A stretch of 64,000 nucleotides of DNA from Cricetomys ansorgei (taxonomy: Eukaryota > Chordata > Mammalia > Rodentia > Nesomyidae): assembly GCA_026225945.1 (NCBI GenBank), contig JAMJFZ010000856.1, positions 62,001-126,000 on the forward strand, given 5' to 3'. Below the pieces are notes generated by a model that was given only the letters and a program-made list of their open reading frames with translations, was not told the origin of the DNA and searched no databases. The position numbers and the translations under genes are program-made. Each line of letters starts with the position of its first letter. The stretch's first letter is position 1. Below, in pieces: positions 46,420-58,154 of this stretch.

Positions 46420-47010
46420 GGAAACCGTCCTTTCCGCGCGGTGCGGTCTCTGGGCAGAAGACCCACCCCAGGGAGCTTCGCGAGGCGCTCGGTAGGGTAG
46501 GGAGGACTGAGGCTCTCTCGGGGCTCCCGGCGTTAGCCTGGGACGGCGGGCCGCTGCCCGCGGCGCACCGACTTCTCTGCGGCAAGGGCGCGCGTTCGTG
46601 GCCGCGCACCCTGTCCGTGGCCGGGGTCCCGCGGGTCCGGCCGCCTCCCGCGGGCTCCACCGCCCGCCGCAGGCTCCTCCCCCGTGGCTGCGGCCCCCCG
46701 GCGGCCGGGCACTGGCAGACGCGCGGCGACCTCCGGCGGCCACCCTGGGCCCCGGTGGCGGCGGGAAGTGGCGGGCGCACCGATGGGCGCGACCGAGGCC
46801 GGAGGCACCGAGAGCCCGAGGCTGCTGTCCTTGCTGCGGCGGTGGCGCGCGGGCCGGCTGTGGAGGGATCGGCTCGGCTCTCCGGGCAAAGCGGGGTGCG
46901 CGTGCACTCGGGGCGAGCACCGGGGCGGCGGGGTCCGGGGCGCCCCGCAGAGGCCGGCCCGAAGACCCCAGGCTTCGGAAGCACCGGAGCGGGTCCCAGG
47001 GCGCTCCCCG
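46420..47010. promoter_or_regulatory. CpG island, probable promoter, gene not assigned
   Basis: About 600 bp is extremely rich in G+C with undiminished CpG, far above its surroundings. Long frames are open on both strands only because stops are rare in such sequence. One plus-strand frame contains an ATG at 46783 with a G at +4, opening MGATEAGG, but I see no convincing donor and no family match. The 200 bp on the AK4 side (46160-46400) are low in repeats and look conserved. The island lies 19 kb after AK4 and 11.5 kb before the DNAJC6 exon on the plus strand. The best guess is an upstream promoter of a longer DNAJC6 isoform. A non-coding RNA or an antisense promoter are alternatives. Confidence 0.8.
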
Positions 47011-47399
47011 CCCCCTGTCCTGTCTGCGGGCTTAGCTCAGCACTGGGGGTGGGGTGGTGTGGGTTACAGGAGACAGAACCCGGTTCAGGTTGGCTCTCCT
47101 AAACCCACACCTTGCCCAGCTCCTGCAGTGAGGTACCTTTGGAGCATTAATGGATCCCCAGGCTCCCTTCTGGGTTCTCCCCATCTGCACCCAGCCCACC
47201 CGCTTTCCAAACTGCGGGTGCTCAGAACCTCCAGGTGACCCCAAGCGCTGCCACAGGGAACTGCTTTCCAGGCACAGGCCATCCTGTCCTCATCAGGGCC
47301 TCTACTCACACCCGCTCATCTTGGACTCGATTAATTCCATTCATCTTTTATCCAGCCCCGCCCGCTGCGGGGACCCTAAGGGAACAAGATGAGCAATGG

Positions 47400-48680
47400 C
47401 TTGCATGGGAGACCGACATTACACTCCTAAAGCCAGCTATCGCCGGGGAACTGGGCTGGAAAAGGAAGAGGCAGGTGTGCCAGGTCTATAGCAGAACCGC
47501 AAGGGAGCCCCAAACCTGTTGAGTTACTCCAGCAAGCTGCTGGGAAACGGGCAGGGAAAACAGCTGCGGGGCTCCCAGAAACTCTGCAAGGGGAAAATGA
47601 GAGTTGCAGGCAAGGATCGAAGCCTGGGAAGAAGAGTAGACATTTTATCTCAGTGAGAAGGAAGGCTTCTGAGTAGGAGACAGCATGGTCTATGGGTCAT
47701 AGCTTCTCAGCCAGCAGTGGCCAAGCCCTCACCTCGCAGCCTGGCTGCCTGCCACTCAAACCCTGTCTCCTGGAAGCCTTTCCTGCCACCTGTAACCTCT
47801 TTTCCAGGATTTCATCCCTGGCAGGGCGATTGTGGCTACCCATCTGGTATTTCAGATCACACTACCCTCTTTGCCTTTCCCACCAGGTGAAGTGCCAGTT
47901 CGGTATTTGTGTGTGTGTGTCCTCCTTTCTGTCTGTTTCTGTCATCTAAAGATCCTTCCTCTGTGAGGCCTACATGCCTTGATTTCTAAAATGGTCGACA
48001 GATCCAGAACTGAAGCCAGATTCCAACAGAGCCCTGTAGTGACATAGTCACCCTTTCCCCGTTGTTTTAAGGATCAAATGAATGATTGATAGGAAGAGTT
48101 AATGGTTATAAGGTGCTAACACAGGGTAAGGAGTATAAAACTTGACAAAGATCAATAGTCTTGCAAATATTTATTTGTTGCTGTAGACATGAGCCTTTGT
48201 GGGTGGTAAAGAGACCACTGGCTTCCACAGTCTGTGTCCCTACTTTAATTAATGTCCCCATAAAATTCCCTCCCTACTGCTACCAGGATCTGCTGACACC
48301 CAAGAGGGCTAGGATCAGCTGTTTTCTCTAGGAGTCAGAGGCAGGGGCATCTCTGTGAGGGCAGCCAGGCCAGGGTTATATAGTGAGACCCTGTCTGGGG
48401 AAAGTTGAAGTAAGACGAAATAAACAAGTAAATAAAGCCAGCAGTTCACCCGAGGTTGTCCTCTGCCCCTGCTCCTCTTCCTCGTCCCTACCCTATGGTC
48501 TACCCAGAGCTTCTCAGGTGCCATTTCTCATGTGTGATTTTAGCATCCCTATATATTCTCTACTGTTTATTTCTCTTCTTCTCCCCTAAACATCCTGGGG
48601 ACAAGACTATTATGATGATATTGTCTATTAAATAATACTTAATAGATTAGTTCAAACAAGAGCTTGCTGAGATTTTTATT
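47400..48680. other. Stretch with no recognised gene
   Basis: Mostly unique-looking sequence of ordinary composition, apart from a B1-like fragment at about 48310-48425 ('ggagtcagaggcaggggca', 'gtgagaccctgtctgggga'). None of the open frames is recognisable. Confidence 0.5.
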
Positions 48681-48688
48681 CTTTTTTT

Positions 48689-48689
<1 letters not shown>

Positions 48690-48738
<49 letters not shown>
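48690..48738. repeat. (TTTA)n microsatellite
   Basis: About twelve TTTA units, directly before a reversed B1 (its A-rich tail on the other strand). Confidence 0.93.
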
Positions 48739-48742
<4 letters not shown>

Positions 48743-48850
48743 TATGTAACTTTGGCTGGCCTGGAGCTCTCTAGACCAGAACTCACAGATATCCGACTAC
48801 CTCTCCCTCCTGAGTGCTGGGATTGAAGGCGCTTGCCAGCTTGCAGCCCA
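48739..48850 (-). repeat. B1 SINE
   Basis: Reverse B1: 'ctatgtaactttggctggc', 'ccagaactcacagatatcc', 'gagtgctgggattgaaggc'. Confidence 0.8.
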
Positions 48851-49619
48851 GCCTTGGTCACATCTTAAAAACAGGCCTGGGAGGAAGGAGGGAAGATGTT
48901 ACTTAATCCCTGCATTTTTTTTTTTTTACCTGAGAAGATAAATGAGGATAATGAATGACTTGCAGGAGGCCTCAGAGCAGGTAAATGGCTAACATAGGCT
49001 TAACTATCTGTAGACTGCCCTTTCTGCCACTTCTCCTGGCACAAAATAAACAGGTTTCCACATACTCATGGAAAGGAGAAATAAGATGAACACAATGAAA
49101 GAAACCCATAGCCCAGTTTTATCTGGTTCTGTAAAGGGTGGCAGAATTTTTTCCCCCCATAATGATGTTACTGTCACTTGAACACGTCAAGCCACATTCT
49201 CTGATGGTAGTCAGGCTAAACTTTTAGTCTGCTGCTAATGAGTGGCATACAATTAATCACTGTGATCTTGGCCAGTGGCTCTTAATCTTTCTAAAATTCA
49301 GCCATTTGTCACCTGCAAAATGGGGATGCTTATTCTTATGGCACCTTGTAGCTGTGTTGATTAATGTTTGCCTAGTATACAGAGGCTCCGAAAAGGATAA
49401 TTATTATTTTTATGAATATTTGTACAGATCTTACACCTCAAATACGGGTAATCATGGGACTGAAAAGTTTAGTGAGTTGTGGAAAAGACCATAGCTTGAG
49501 TCTCCTTTGGGGCAGCTGATCTTCTGGGACAGCCAGATCTTCTATAGCAGCACCCTGCTCTCTCTCTCCCTCCCTAAAAGTCATAGGTGAGAAAGAAGAT
49601 CATAGCTTCTAGGGACTCC

Positions 49620-49790
49620 TGGCATCTTTTAGTGCATGCTGCTCTTCCAGAGAATTTGAGTTAGGTTCCCAGCACCCATGTCATGACTGCCTGTAACTCT
49701 AGTTCCAGGAGACCCAATACCAGCTTCCAGCCTCTGTAAGATACCCACCCCACCCCCTTTTATACATTTAATACAAACAAATCTTTAAAA
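49620..49790 (+). repeat. B2/B3-like SINE fragment
   Basis: The body 'gctgctcttccagagaatt', 'gttaggttcccagcaccca' and an A-rich tail near 49780 fit a head-truncated B2/B3. Confidence 0.7.
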
Positions 49791-49891
49791 AATGTGCACT
49801 CTGAGTATTTATAACTGAAATTACAATTTAAATACTTGTAACAACCAGTGGATAAAAGGTTATATGCTTTTGTTGTTGTTTGGTCTTAAAG

Positions 49892-50093
49892 CAGCGGTTC
49901 CATCCTTCCTAATGCTGTGACCCTTTAATACAATTCCTTGTGTTGTGATGACTCCCAATCATAAAGTTATTTTCATTGCTATTTCATAACTGTAATTTTG
50001 CTACTGTTATGAATTGTAATGTAAATATCTGATATGCAGATGGTCTTAGGTGACCCCATGAAAGGGGCGTGACCCACAGGTTGAGAACCACTG
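49892..50093. mobile_element. Non-autonomous hAT-type DNA transposon (URR1-like)
   Basis: The ends are 'cagcggttccatcc' (a few bases lost) and 'ggttgagaaccactg'. The middle has 'gaattgtaatgtaaatatc' and 'gatggtcttaggtgacccc'. Confidence 0.85.
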
Positions 50094-50189
50094 TTGTAAA
50101 GGATCTTACCACGTTGACCTCTGCTAATTCATTTCTGCCAGTGGAGAGTGAGATTCCTGATTCCTTTCCATGTACTGCTAAGCTTTTTT

Positions 50190-50345
50190 GTTTGTTTGTT
50201 TAAAATAAGATAATTTGTTTATTCTTTGACAATTTCATGCAAGTACATAATGCATTCTGATGGTGTTAGACTTTTTAATGCTTGCCCACTTGATGTGTAT
50301 ATTGATGCTGCCGGCCCCTTTTATTGCTTTGTGTTTTATAAGACA
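50190..50345 (-). mobile_element. L1 3' end fragment, antisense
   Basis: The text 'tttgacaatttcatgcaag' and 'acataatgcattctgatgg' is typical of rodent L1 3'UTR read on the opposite strand. Confidence 0.55.
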
Positions 50346-50481
50346 GCATCTCATATATCTCAGGCTGCCCGCTTCCTACTTCCACCTCCCAAATGTTGTT
50401 GATAGGCATGCTCCCCAAAGGCAAGCACATCATGACAACCATGATCACCATGGTCATCTGTCCTTTTAAAAAGAAAATTCC

Positions 50482-50672
50482 TGGGGGCCAGAGAGATGGC
50501 TCAGCAGTTAGGAACACTAGCTCCTCTTCCAGAGGTCCTGAGTTCAATTCCCAGTAATCACGTGGTGACTTACAAGCATCTATAATGGGGTCTGATGCCC
50601 TCTTCTGGTGTACAGGTGTACATGCAGATAGAGCACTCATATACATAAAATGAACAAATCTTTTAAAAAATT
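50482..50672 (+). repeat. B2 SINE
   Basis: A full-length B2: 'gccagagagatggctcagca', 'gaggtcctgagttcaattcc', 'tctgatgccctcttctggtg', then an A-rich tail. Confidence 0.93.
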
Positions 50673-50699
50673 CTTTGATAAATAGCAAATCTGAGTATC

Positions 50700-51320
50700 C
50701 TTTCACTAATATTGGCTACTCATATGGACCTCTGGAAAGCTTTCCTATTCCACTCTTTTATTTGGTAGTTTGTCTTTTTTCTTCTCTCTTTACGGAAATT
50801 CTTTAGATATTCTGAGTTCTAACCAGCTACTCTGCTGAGATTTAATTATGTAGTACTTTTGTTTTCTTCCATTTCTGGGATCAAATTCAAGGCTTCTCCT
50901 TAAACAGGGATATGATAAACCTGTGTGGAGTGGAAATTAACCCTTCCAATGCATCCATCCTTCCCAGAGAGTGCCTCAAATCACCTCAAAGAGACTTTCA
51001 AAGGGACAGTCCAGTGGGTAGATGTGTTTCTGTAACCAGGAGACCTTTGGGATTATGCTAATCAGCCCCAAGTTCTTCTCACAAGAAATCACCTCATCCT
51101 GCTGGGGTCTGAAATATGCTAGTTCCTGGGAAGACACAGCTGGAACCAGCTCAGTCTGTACCAGCAGATACTGTTTTCCAGGACAAGAAGAGAACAGAGC
51201 ACATGTCAGTCATTTGCTTCTGGCTTCTAACAGTGTGCCCTTTTCTTTTTAAACACATTAAATGGAGACCATGGTTATTGGAATCAAATGATCATAAATA
51301 TGAAAGGACGGTAACAATAT
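50700..51320. other. Stretch with no recognised gene
   Basis: A/T-rich, with a hint of antisense L1-like text near 50800 ('tattctgagttctaaccag'). The open frames at 51022-51322 are not recognised. Confidence 0.45.
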
Positions 51321-51324
51321 AAAT

Positions 51325-51443
51325 TAGGGGCTGAGCAGGTAGCTCAGTGAGTAAAGTGCTTACTGAATAAACAGGACGATCTCATGTTAGATCCTGAGCA
51401 CCCATGGAAAAGCTGGGCTGAGCACCTGCATGTACATGTATGT

Positions 51444-51474
<31 letters not shown>

Positions 51475-51490
51475 TAAAATACAAGATAAT
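51325..51490 (+). repeat. B3/B4-like SINE with a (CA)n run
   Basis: The head 'ggggctgagcaggtagctca' and 'gttagatcctgagcaccca' are followed by (CA)n at about 51446-51470 and an A-rich tail. Confidence 0.65.
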
Positions 51491-52084
51491 TAATCCCAGC
51501 ACTTTGCCTGAGTAGCAGAACTTTGATTGACAATCTCAGGCCTAATTCCTTCCCCTAACACCTGTTCTGCCTACAGCTACATACTGGTGAAGGAGCTTCT
51601 CCTAACCAGCCTCCAGATCCCCTCTAGAGGGTCAAATATTCCACACTGCTTTAGAGTCACCAAATCAGAAACTCTGGGGATGGAGCCCAGAGATCTGTCA
51701 TTTACTAAGCCCTGACGTAACTCCAGTTCAAGCTAAACTTTGTGAAACTGGTTTCTGAGATAGACAAGGGCTTTCACCAAGTGTGGGTCTAAGCGTCAGC
51801 TCTTCCATCTGGCAGCTTGTGGCAGGAGTAAGTTACCAGGCTGGCAGTGATACAGGAAGATGCTAGGATGCTGCTCTCTCCTCACAGGGCTGCTCTGAGA
51901 TGTGAAGGTCGTGGGTATCCTGGCCCTGCTGCATCTTGTCTGTGCGGCTTCTGGCAAGTCAACTTGCCTCTCGCTCATTTTTCTCCTCTAAGAAATGGAA
52001 TTGTAACATATATGTAGTGCTGTGTGCCAGCTAAACAGTACATATATAGGAAAAAATAAATAAATAGATATGTACACAAATGTA

Positions 52085-52375
52085 CTTTTAAATTAATTAG
52101 TGTGCGTGTGTGTAGATGTCAGAGGAGACTTTCAGGCCTTGGTTCTCCCTTCCCATTTTGTTATGGCAGGCCTCGCTTGTTTCTGCTACTGTGCTGTGTA
52201 CTCTAGAGCAGCTTGCCCCAGAGGTTCTAGGAGACTCCTTTCTCTGGCCCTCTAAGAGTGCTGGGATTACTGATGGATGCCACTGTATCTAGCTTTTTGT
52301 GGGTTCAGGGGATCAAACTCAGATCATCAGGCTTATACTACTAACACTTCACCCATGGAGTCATCTTCCTGGCCT
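52085..52375 (-). repeat. Reversed SINE-rich stretch (B3-like with B1-like insert)
   Basis: The text 'agagtgctgggattactga' (B1-like) lies inside a reversed B3-like body that ends in 'gagtcatcttcctggcctg'. Confidence 0.5.
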
Positions 52376-52379
52376 GAAT

Positions 52380-53160
52380 AGTCATGTTTTAAGTCTTCAT
52401 TTTATGAGTAAAAGAAGATTAAAGGAGAGCAAGGTAGAATAGTGGGGGACACAGCTGGTGCCCTGGGATTCGAATGCAGGCAGCTTGCTGTGAGCAGGCT
52501 TTCATTAAAGCCACTGCTTGGCCAAGGAGTTCTCCAGTAAATGTATTCAAATGACAATAAAAAGGAGCTGCCTGGCAAGTGGGAGGCATTCCACAGGTTA
52601 AGTTCCTTCCTCTTGCTGGTAGCTTGGCTTCCTGGGAGTGAACTGCCTTCCTGGTAGTGCTGTCTGCCCTTCTGTGGTTAGCATCCAGGCATGCTAGGCT
52701 ACACATCCCCGCTGCTAGGCTGTGATTTTTTCTCTCCATCTTACCTCCTTAACTGCTATTAGGGTGTTCCAAGCAAACCAGAGATTCAGCGGAGTGGAGA
52801 AAGGCCAGAGAAGTATTTCCAAGGAAGCCATCACTCTTCTCTCCACCTCAGCATGCTTGTGACTCACGGGTGGCTTCTGATAAGACAGGGACCATGCAGA
52901 ACTGCAGACGGACTTGGTGGTGAAGTTGCCGGAAGCATTCCTTAAACCCAGTTATCGAGACAGAGCGTCACACCATGAAAAATTCAAGGCTTGAGTCTGT
53001 TCTTGTTCCTGAATGAGGCATGGTCATGAGACTAACTGTGAGCAGGACAGGATTTCTGAGAGCTTGTCTGACCCTGGCTGGAATGGCCTGAGGATCAGAG
53101 ATCTAAGGTTTTGGTAAATATTGTGTTATGAGGGAACCTTAAGCTCCTTTACATTTAATA
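52380..53160. other. Stretch with no recognised gene
   Basis: Non-repetitive by eye. A minus-strand frame of 106 codons (52739-52419) has no motif I recognise. Confidence 0.45.
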
Positions 53161-53164
53161 AGAC

Positions 53165-53480
53165 CTTCTGTGGGTTTTTCGTGGGTGCAGAGCGGCGACA
53201 GAGTTATTAGCCCAAGGAACTCAGACTCTGGGGAAATGTCTCCATGGTGCGAGTCCTGTTTATTGTGGAGGGAACTGGGTTTTTATGGTGAAAGTAGGGC
53301 AGTGTAGAAGGCAGAGGTCCAATAGCATGGTCTGTGTTTACTAGACACTTCAATCAGCCTATCTAAAGGTTGTTAATCAGAGAGGGAGGGGTAAAGATCA
53401 GTAAAGGTCCAATAGCCAATATTGGTGAACAATGTTGTTCACAGAGGAAGTGGATACTGCTCTGGCCCTTTTTGTCTGGT
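53165..53480 (-). mobile_element. LTR-like fragment
   Basis: The arrangement 'cctgtttattgtggaggga' with 'gggtttttatggtgaaagt' about 30 bp on resembles a reversed polyadenylation signal and TATA region of an LTR. CpG-rich starting text ('cagagcggcgacagag') fits an LTR end. No target duplication was found. Confidence 0.45.
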
Positions 53481-54499
53481 ATACCAGGACCCACCATTTA
53501 AAAGGGCCAAGCTCGTATGTGCTACGGGCCCAGGTACTGGCCTAGCACAGGTGCTGGTGCCTACCTCTCTCTTCTGCCATTGGGATCCAGTAGCTACCAA
53601 CAGCCTTCAAATCTCTTTCAACCTGATTTTGAAAAAAGAGAAAGAGATATTCAATTACCTGTATACGATGTCACACTTAAAAAAAAAGTTACATCCTTTG
53701 AACTATGAATGGAAGCTGTCCTTCCTCTTCCTGCCCCTTACTACTTCAAATCTTGGTCCTCCTTCCCTGAAGCAAGCAAAGCTCTAGTGAACTAGCCTTT
53801 GTTCCACAGGCTTTTAATCTCCTTCCTGGGGTATAATTCTCGCAATAACACTACAAACTAATTACTATTTTCCAGAGTTTATAAGGAAAGCCGAGGCTCA
53901 GAGGGCTGACTGAGGTAATTGATCTTCCAGCACTGATGGTGACCTTCCTTCTTTTCGTGTTTGAAGCCACTGTGCCTCACCCAGTCTTAGGAGGTCCCAT
54001 TACTATCTGTAACCCACACCAATGGAGTAGAAACTTTAGAGAGGTTCAAGAATACATCCCAACTTTCTCTAGGGACAAGTAAATGGCACAGCCCACATTT
54101 GGACCCAGTCTGTTGGGTCTCAGAGCCCTTCTGCCTCCTCCTACTATTCAAACCCAGTCCTGGCATCTGTTCACCTGGTGAACAGAATGATCCCTTAGCT
54201 GGGGGTCAAGCTTCTGAAGACAGAATGTGTTGCTCAGGACTGCATCTTCCTTATGTTCAGAACAGCTCCTATCATGGTGAATATTAGAGAATGAAGGGAG
54301 GGTGTGGGTCCCTCAAGTGCTCCTACTGGACACAGTCTGAGTCCTTGGAGGAGAAGATGCGGAGTCTTTTGATGTGATGAATGGTCCTGAGACTCAGAAG
54401 GTGGGCTGTAAGGAGTTATAATGAACTCATTTGTGATATTCAGCTTTCCATCATTATAACAAAATGCGTGAGACGATTTACAGAGGGAAAAGACTTTTT

Positions 54500-54690
54500 T
54501 AGACATTTCTTTTACATTTATTATGCACAGGTGTGCAGGCACATGTGAAAACCAGAGGATAAACTTGGAGAGTCAGCTCTCCCCTTCCATCTCTCCCCTT
54601 CCATCATGCAGGCTCCAGGGACTGAACTCAGGCCATCTGGTTTGGGAGCAAGTGTCCTTACCCTTTGAACCATCTCTCTGGGCTGGAGGA
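54500..54690 (-). repeat. B3-type SINE
   Basis: Reverse SINE: 'acatttattatgcacaggt', 'caggctccagggactgaact', 'ttgaaccatctctctgggct'. Confidence 0.75.
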
Positions 54691-54699
54691 AGGTTTGTT

Positions 54700-55610
54700 T
54701 TGACTTTAGTGCTTGGTAGGTCTGACCCATTGCTTTGGGCCAGAGTGAGGCAGCATATCATTGAGGGATCACATGGCAAAGCAAAAACAGTTTATCTTGT
54801 GACCAGGAAAGAGAAAGGGGAAGGGGATACGGTCCCACAATCCCCTTTGAGACTATATTCCCAGTGGCCTTAAGACCCTTCACTGCACCATACCTCTTAG
54901 AGGTGCTACCATCCCCCAAACAGCAGCATCTCTGGAACCAAGCCTTTGTCAAATGGGCTTCTGTGAGACATTCAAGATCCATCTGCTCACTGGCCCCCAG
55001 ACTTCTAATGAAGAGCAGAAAGGTATCATACACTGCCAAGGAGTAATGGAAGCCAAAACCAAATGCTTAAACATTTCCAAATTTTCAGGGAGTCTTCAAA
55101 TTTAAACAGCTAGAAATCAACTCAGGGGCCCTGGACTGGCCAAGACAGCCCCTCCCCCCATGGCCATAAGTGACTCATGGCTGCAGCAACCAGCTGGTGA
55201 GCACTTAAAATTAGTCATCCTAAATGCGCCCAAGCAGCTGATAATGACTTCTCACATCAAGAGTGCTTTGTTTATGGAGTGCTCCCTCTCCTCTCACCTT
55301 CATCCTCCCAGTAGCCTGGTCCACACTCAGGGCAGGTGGGACCAGCGCCTGCATAGGTGAGGAAATGATAGGGAGGTTAAGTCATTTGCCCTACACACTC
55401 AGTTCATAATGGCGCTCTTGTCTCCATCAGAACATCTGCTCTGTCCACATTGCATTTAACCAGCAAGTTCTGGGGATGAGAGCAACAGATGGATTTCTTT
55501 CTCTTGGTTTTCTTGAAGCATGGGTCGTGTACTTCACCAGTTAGTCAAAGCCAGCCACTTGTAAGAGGATGCAGTAGAGGAGGTTGTGAGGGCTCAGAAC
55601 TGAAAAAAAA
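54700..55610. other. Stretch with no recognised gene
   Basis: It contains a remnant like the end of the 'ttagttagg' family near 54760-55060 ('gggatcacatggcaaagca'). Otherwise the sequence is unassigned. Confidence 0.4.
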
Positions 55611-55614
55611 ATTT

Positions 55615-55840
55615 TTTTAATTTAAAAATTATTTATTTTGATGTGTATGGGTGTTTTACTTTCATGTGTAATGTACCATGTGCATGCCTGGTGCCCAAAG
55701 AGGCCAGAAGAGGGCACTGGATCCCCTGGGACTGGAATTACAGACAGTTGGGAGCTGTGGCATGGTTGCTGGGAAGTCAGCCTGGGTCTTCAGGAAGAGC
55801 AGCCACTGCCCTTAACAATGGAACCATCTCTCCAGCCCCT
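55615..55840 (-). repeat. B3-type SINE
   Basis: Reverse SINE: 'ttgatgtgtatgggtgttt', 'ggccagaagagggcactgg', 'actggaattacagacagtt', 'gaaccatctctccagcccc'. Confidence 0.88.
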
Positions 55841-55854
55841 ATTGGTTTTGTTTC

Positions 55855-56040
55855 TTAAGGTTTATTTACTTAAAAATGATGACATTTACTGATTTTATGC
55901 ATATGTACATTGTGGCACATGTGTGGAGGGCAGAGGACGATTTTGGGGAGTGGTTCTCTCCTTCTACTCTGAGCGCAGGTGATCAATCAGACTTTGTGAC
56001 AAGCACCTTTTCATCGTGAGCCATCTCGCTAGCCCTGGCA
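55855..56040 (-). repeat. B3-type SINE
   Basis: A second reversed copy directly after the first: 'gtggagggcagaggacgat', 'gtgagccatctcgctagcc'. Confidence 0.7.
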
Positions 56041-56044
56041 GAAG

Positions 56045-56995
56045 CAGTTTTAAAGTCCTTTTCTTTTTTAGGGGGCATGGAGGGCTGTAAAGCAACACTA
56101 TAGGTCAAATCCTGGGCATGCTGAGCAAGCATTGTCCCAGTTTTAAGGAAAGATGTCTGGAAGGCTATGACAGTGCTCCCCATTCTCCATAAGCTGACTG
56201 TCTTCTCACTTGGCCACACTGTCTAAATGGCTCCTTACCCCATTGCCACCATCCCATTGTTCCTCACAGCATCTGCCACCACTTCTGTTTGTTTACTGCT
56301 TGTCTGCATGCAGAAGGTAAAAATCCTACCAGGGCAGGGCCTTGTCTGCTTTTATACTCTGAAACCCTAACAGGTAGAACAGTGCCTGCCAAAAATTGCT
56401 GTTTGTTGAATGAGTGACACAGGAAAGAAAGGGCGTACTTGAGTTATGGAATGACACAAAATTTGGCGTGATCTGGATGGCTAAAAAGTTTACTGGGAAG
56501 TTCAGTAGAGGGATCTCCTGGACTAGCTTCCTCATACCAAGTCCTGGCTGAGTCACTGACTGGCTTATGGGCAAAGCTTCCCTGCCAGTCTGCTTATACC
56601 CTGGTGAGGTGACTTTAGGAACCCATGTCTATGCAGCAGGCATGGGTCACTGTATGGCACCCACCACCTCTGTATTACGCCAACTGCAAGCAGAGCTGGG
56701 GGCTGGTCCTGTACACTACTGTATCTGCAGAACTAAGCACTGCAGAAGGAAGCAGTGAATGAGTATGTAAGAGGAAACCCAGGGCTCTTAATCCCCTCCA
56801 AAGTCATTTAAAAAGAAATCTGGACCTGCTGGAGCCCCAGTACCCTGGCAATGAGGTTGAAGTCTGTCAACAAGGTTCCAGATTCCCCAGCGGGGAACTT
56901 CGGCTTACCAGCCATTCTGCCCTGTCCTCCCCTTTGCTGTAATGGAGACAAAAGTCTTTCATTATGTCTGCATGGCCTAGTAATACCTTAGCTGG
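56045..56995. other. Stretch with no recognised gene
   Basis: Unique-looking sequence upstream of the LTR that precedes the DNAJC6 exon. It has no coding frame of note. Confidence 0.45.
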
Positions 56996-56999
56996 CCAG

Positions 57000-57690
57000 T
57001 GTTAGCTGAGAAGGGGAAGCGGCCATTTTTTACTCAAAAGTAATTGTCTTTGTAAAATATCTTGCAGGCTTCTAAGTCCTGGCATGCGTAAAGCTACCTA
57101 TCCATATTGATAGTAACAGATAGAAGCAAAGGGGGCCTAGATAGAGAAAAAATAAATATGCACCAAACAGCTAAAAACTATAAAATAAAAACCTTCTTTG
57201 CCTACATGGCACTCTGCTCTGGGGCAGATGGAGATCTTATTTAGCTAACAGTGTTAAGTCAAATGTTCTTTCTTAGCAAACAAGATAAGTGGCAGGAGGA
57301 AGGACTCCCAACCCCCATCCTGGGCGTGACTGCATCTACATATGAAACCTGTGAAGGCCTGAGCAACATCTGCATATCAAAAAACTATTTGGCTTTTTAA
57401 ACCTCTTCCCAGAGCAATTTTCTCTCTTTCTGGTGTGGCCCTTTCCCTGGTAATGTATATTGTCAGTCTCTCCCTCCTTCTCTTCTTGGTGTGGTTTTTC
57501 CACTGACAAGGCGCATTGCATTGTCAGTCTCTCTCTCTTGCCCCTCGCTTTTCTTAACATGTACACTGTTAATTCCCCTATTAAAAACTCTCCTGCATTT
57601 TACTTCTAAAGCGTGTTCCATGTGTCATGTTAAAGCGCGATCATGCGTGTCATTTCCTCGGGTCCCATAAAAGAACGAACTACCCTGTTC
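57000..57690 (+). mobile_element. LTR, family D, sense to DNAJC6
   Basis: It begins TGTTAGCTGAGAAGG. It carries a TATA-like 'cctattaaaaactctcc' near 57575-57595 and then the R-U5-like 'cattttacttctaaagcg' and 'tcctcgggtcccataaaag', wording I associate with class II rodent LTRs. The far end is placed only approximately, and no target duplication was found. It ends about 450 bp before the DNAJC6 start codon, so its TATA-like region faces the gene. Confidence 0.65.
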
Positions 57691-58132
57691 GTTTGTCATT
57701 CTTCATTTTTCCTACGCTCGTACTCCCTCCTATGTAGAGTTTCTGTGAACCCATTTGTGGGAAAGGCTGGTTCCTTCCACAGGGACCGCTGCACAGACCC
57801 TCGGCATTCAACATGAACCAAGCCTCAGGCGAAAAGGCACTTAAGCAATTGGATCCCTTCTCCAGGGAAGGAAGAAGGACAAACCTAGGCTCCAGATCCA
57901 GTTCCATGCCATGTTTTAGAAGTCGTGTTTAAGTCTGCCTTCATCCTCATCCCTTCCCCTCCAGCATAAGCAAAATTATAACCCTGCACACTGACCTGCA
58001 TGCCATTATCATATCCTGGGAGCTCCTGCCTTGAGGGACTTCGTCCCTGGGACCGCTGACTGTGAATGACAAATCCAAAGTCAGGGTTGCAGAATCAGCC
58101 AGACCTTTCTTGTGCAGCATAGGAAGCAGAGA
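57691..58132 (+). promoter_or_regulatory. DNAJC6: DNAJC6 proximal promoter / 5'UTR region
   Basis: The sequence from the LTR to the ATG contains no SINE, and the last 60 bases read smoothly into the start codon without a splice acceptor. I therefore take it as promoter and first-exon 5'UTR of the isoform that starts here. No TATA box at a clear position, and not a CpG island. Confidence 0.5.
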
Positions 58133-58154
58133 ATGAAAGATTCTGAAAATAAAG
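58133..58154 (+). CDS. DNAJC6: Auxilin (DNAJC6), first coding exon of one isoform
   Basis: Auxilin is the J-domain co-chaperone that recruits HSC70 to strip clathrin from coated vesicles, mainly in neurons. It has a PTEN-like/C2 region, clathrin-binding repeats and a C-terminal J domain. Only the start is in this window. ATG at 58133 opens MKDSENK, and the first base of the next (glycine) codon is followed by a good donor, G|gtaagg at 58155. That is the known N-terminus of the shorter auxilin isoform. The match is only seven residues, but the exact sequence, the donor phase, the strand and the position after AK4 all agree. The next exon is not in the window. Confidence 0.83.

Noticed and set aside
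46372..47238. Long overlapping open frames (up to about 200 codons) on both strands
   Set aside because: They lie in a CpG island where stops are rare, overlap in all frames, and show only Ala/Arg/Gly/Pro-rich text without any family motif.
53165..53480. Full solo LTR with target duplication
   Set aside because: I could not find matching flanks, so it is listed only as a low-confidence LTR-like fragment.
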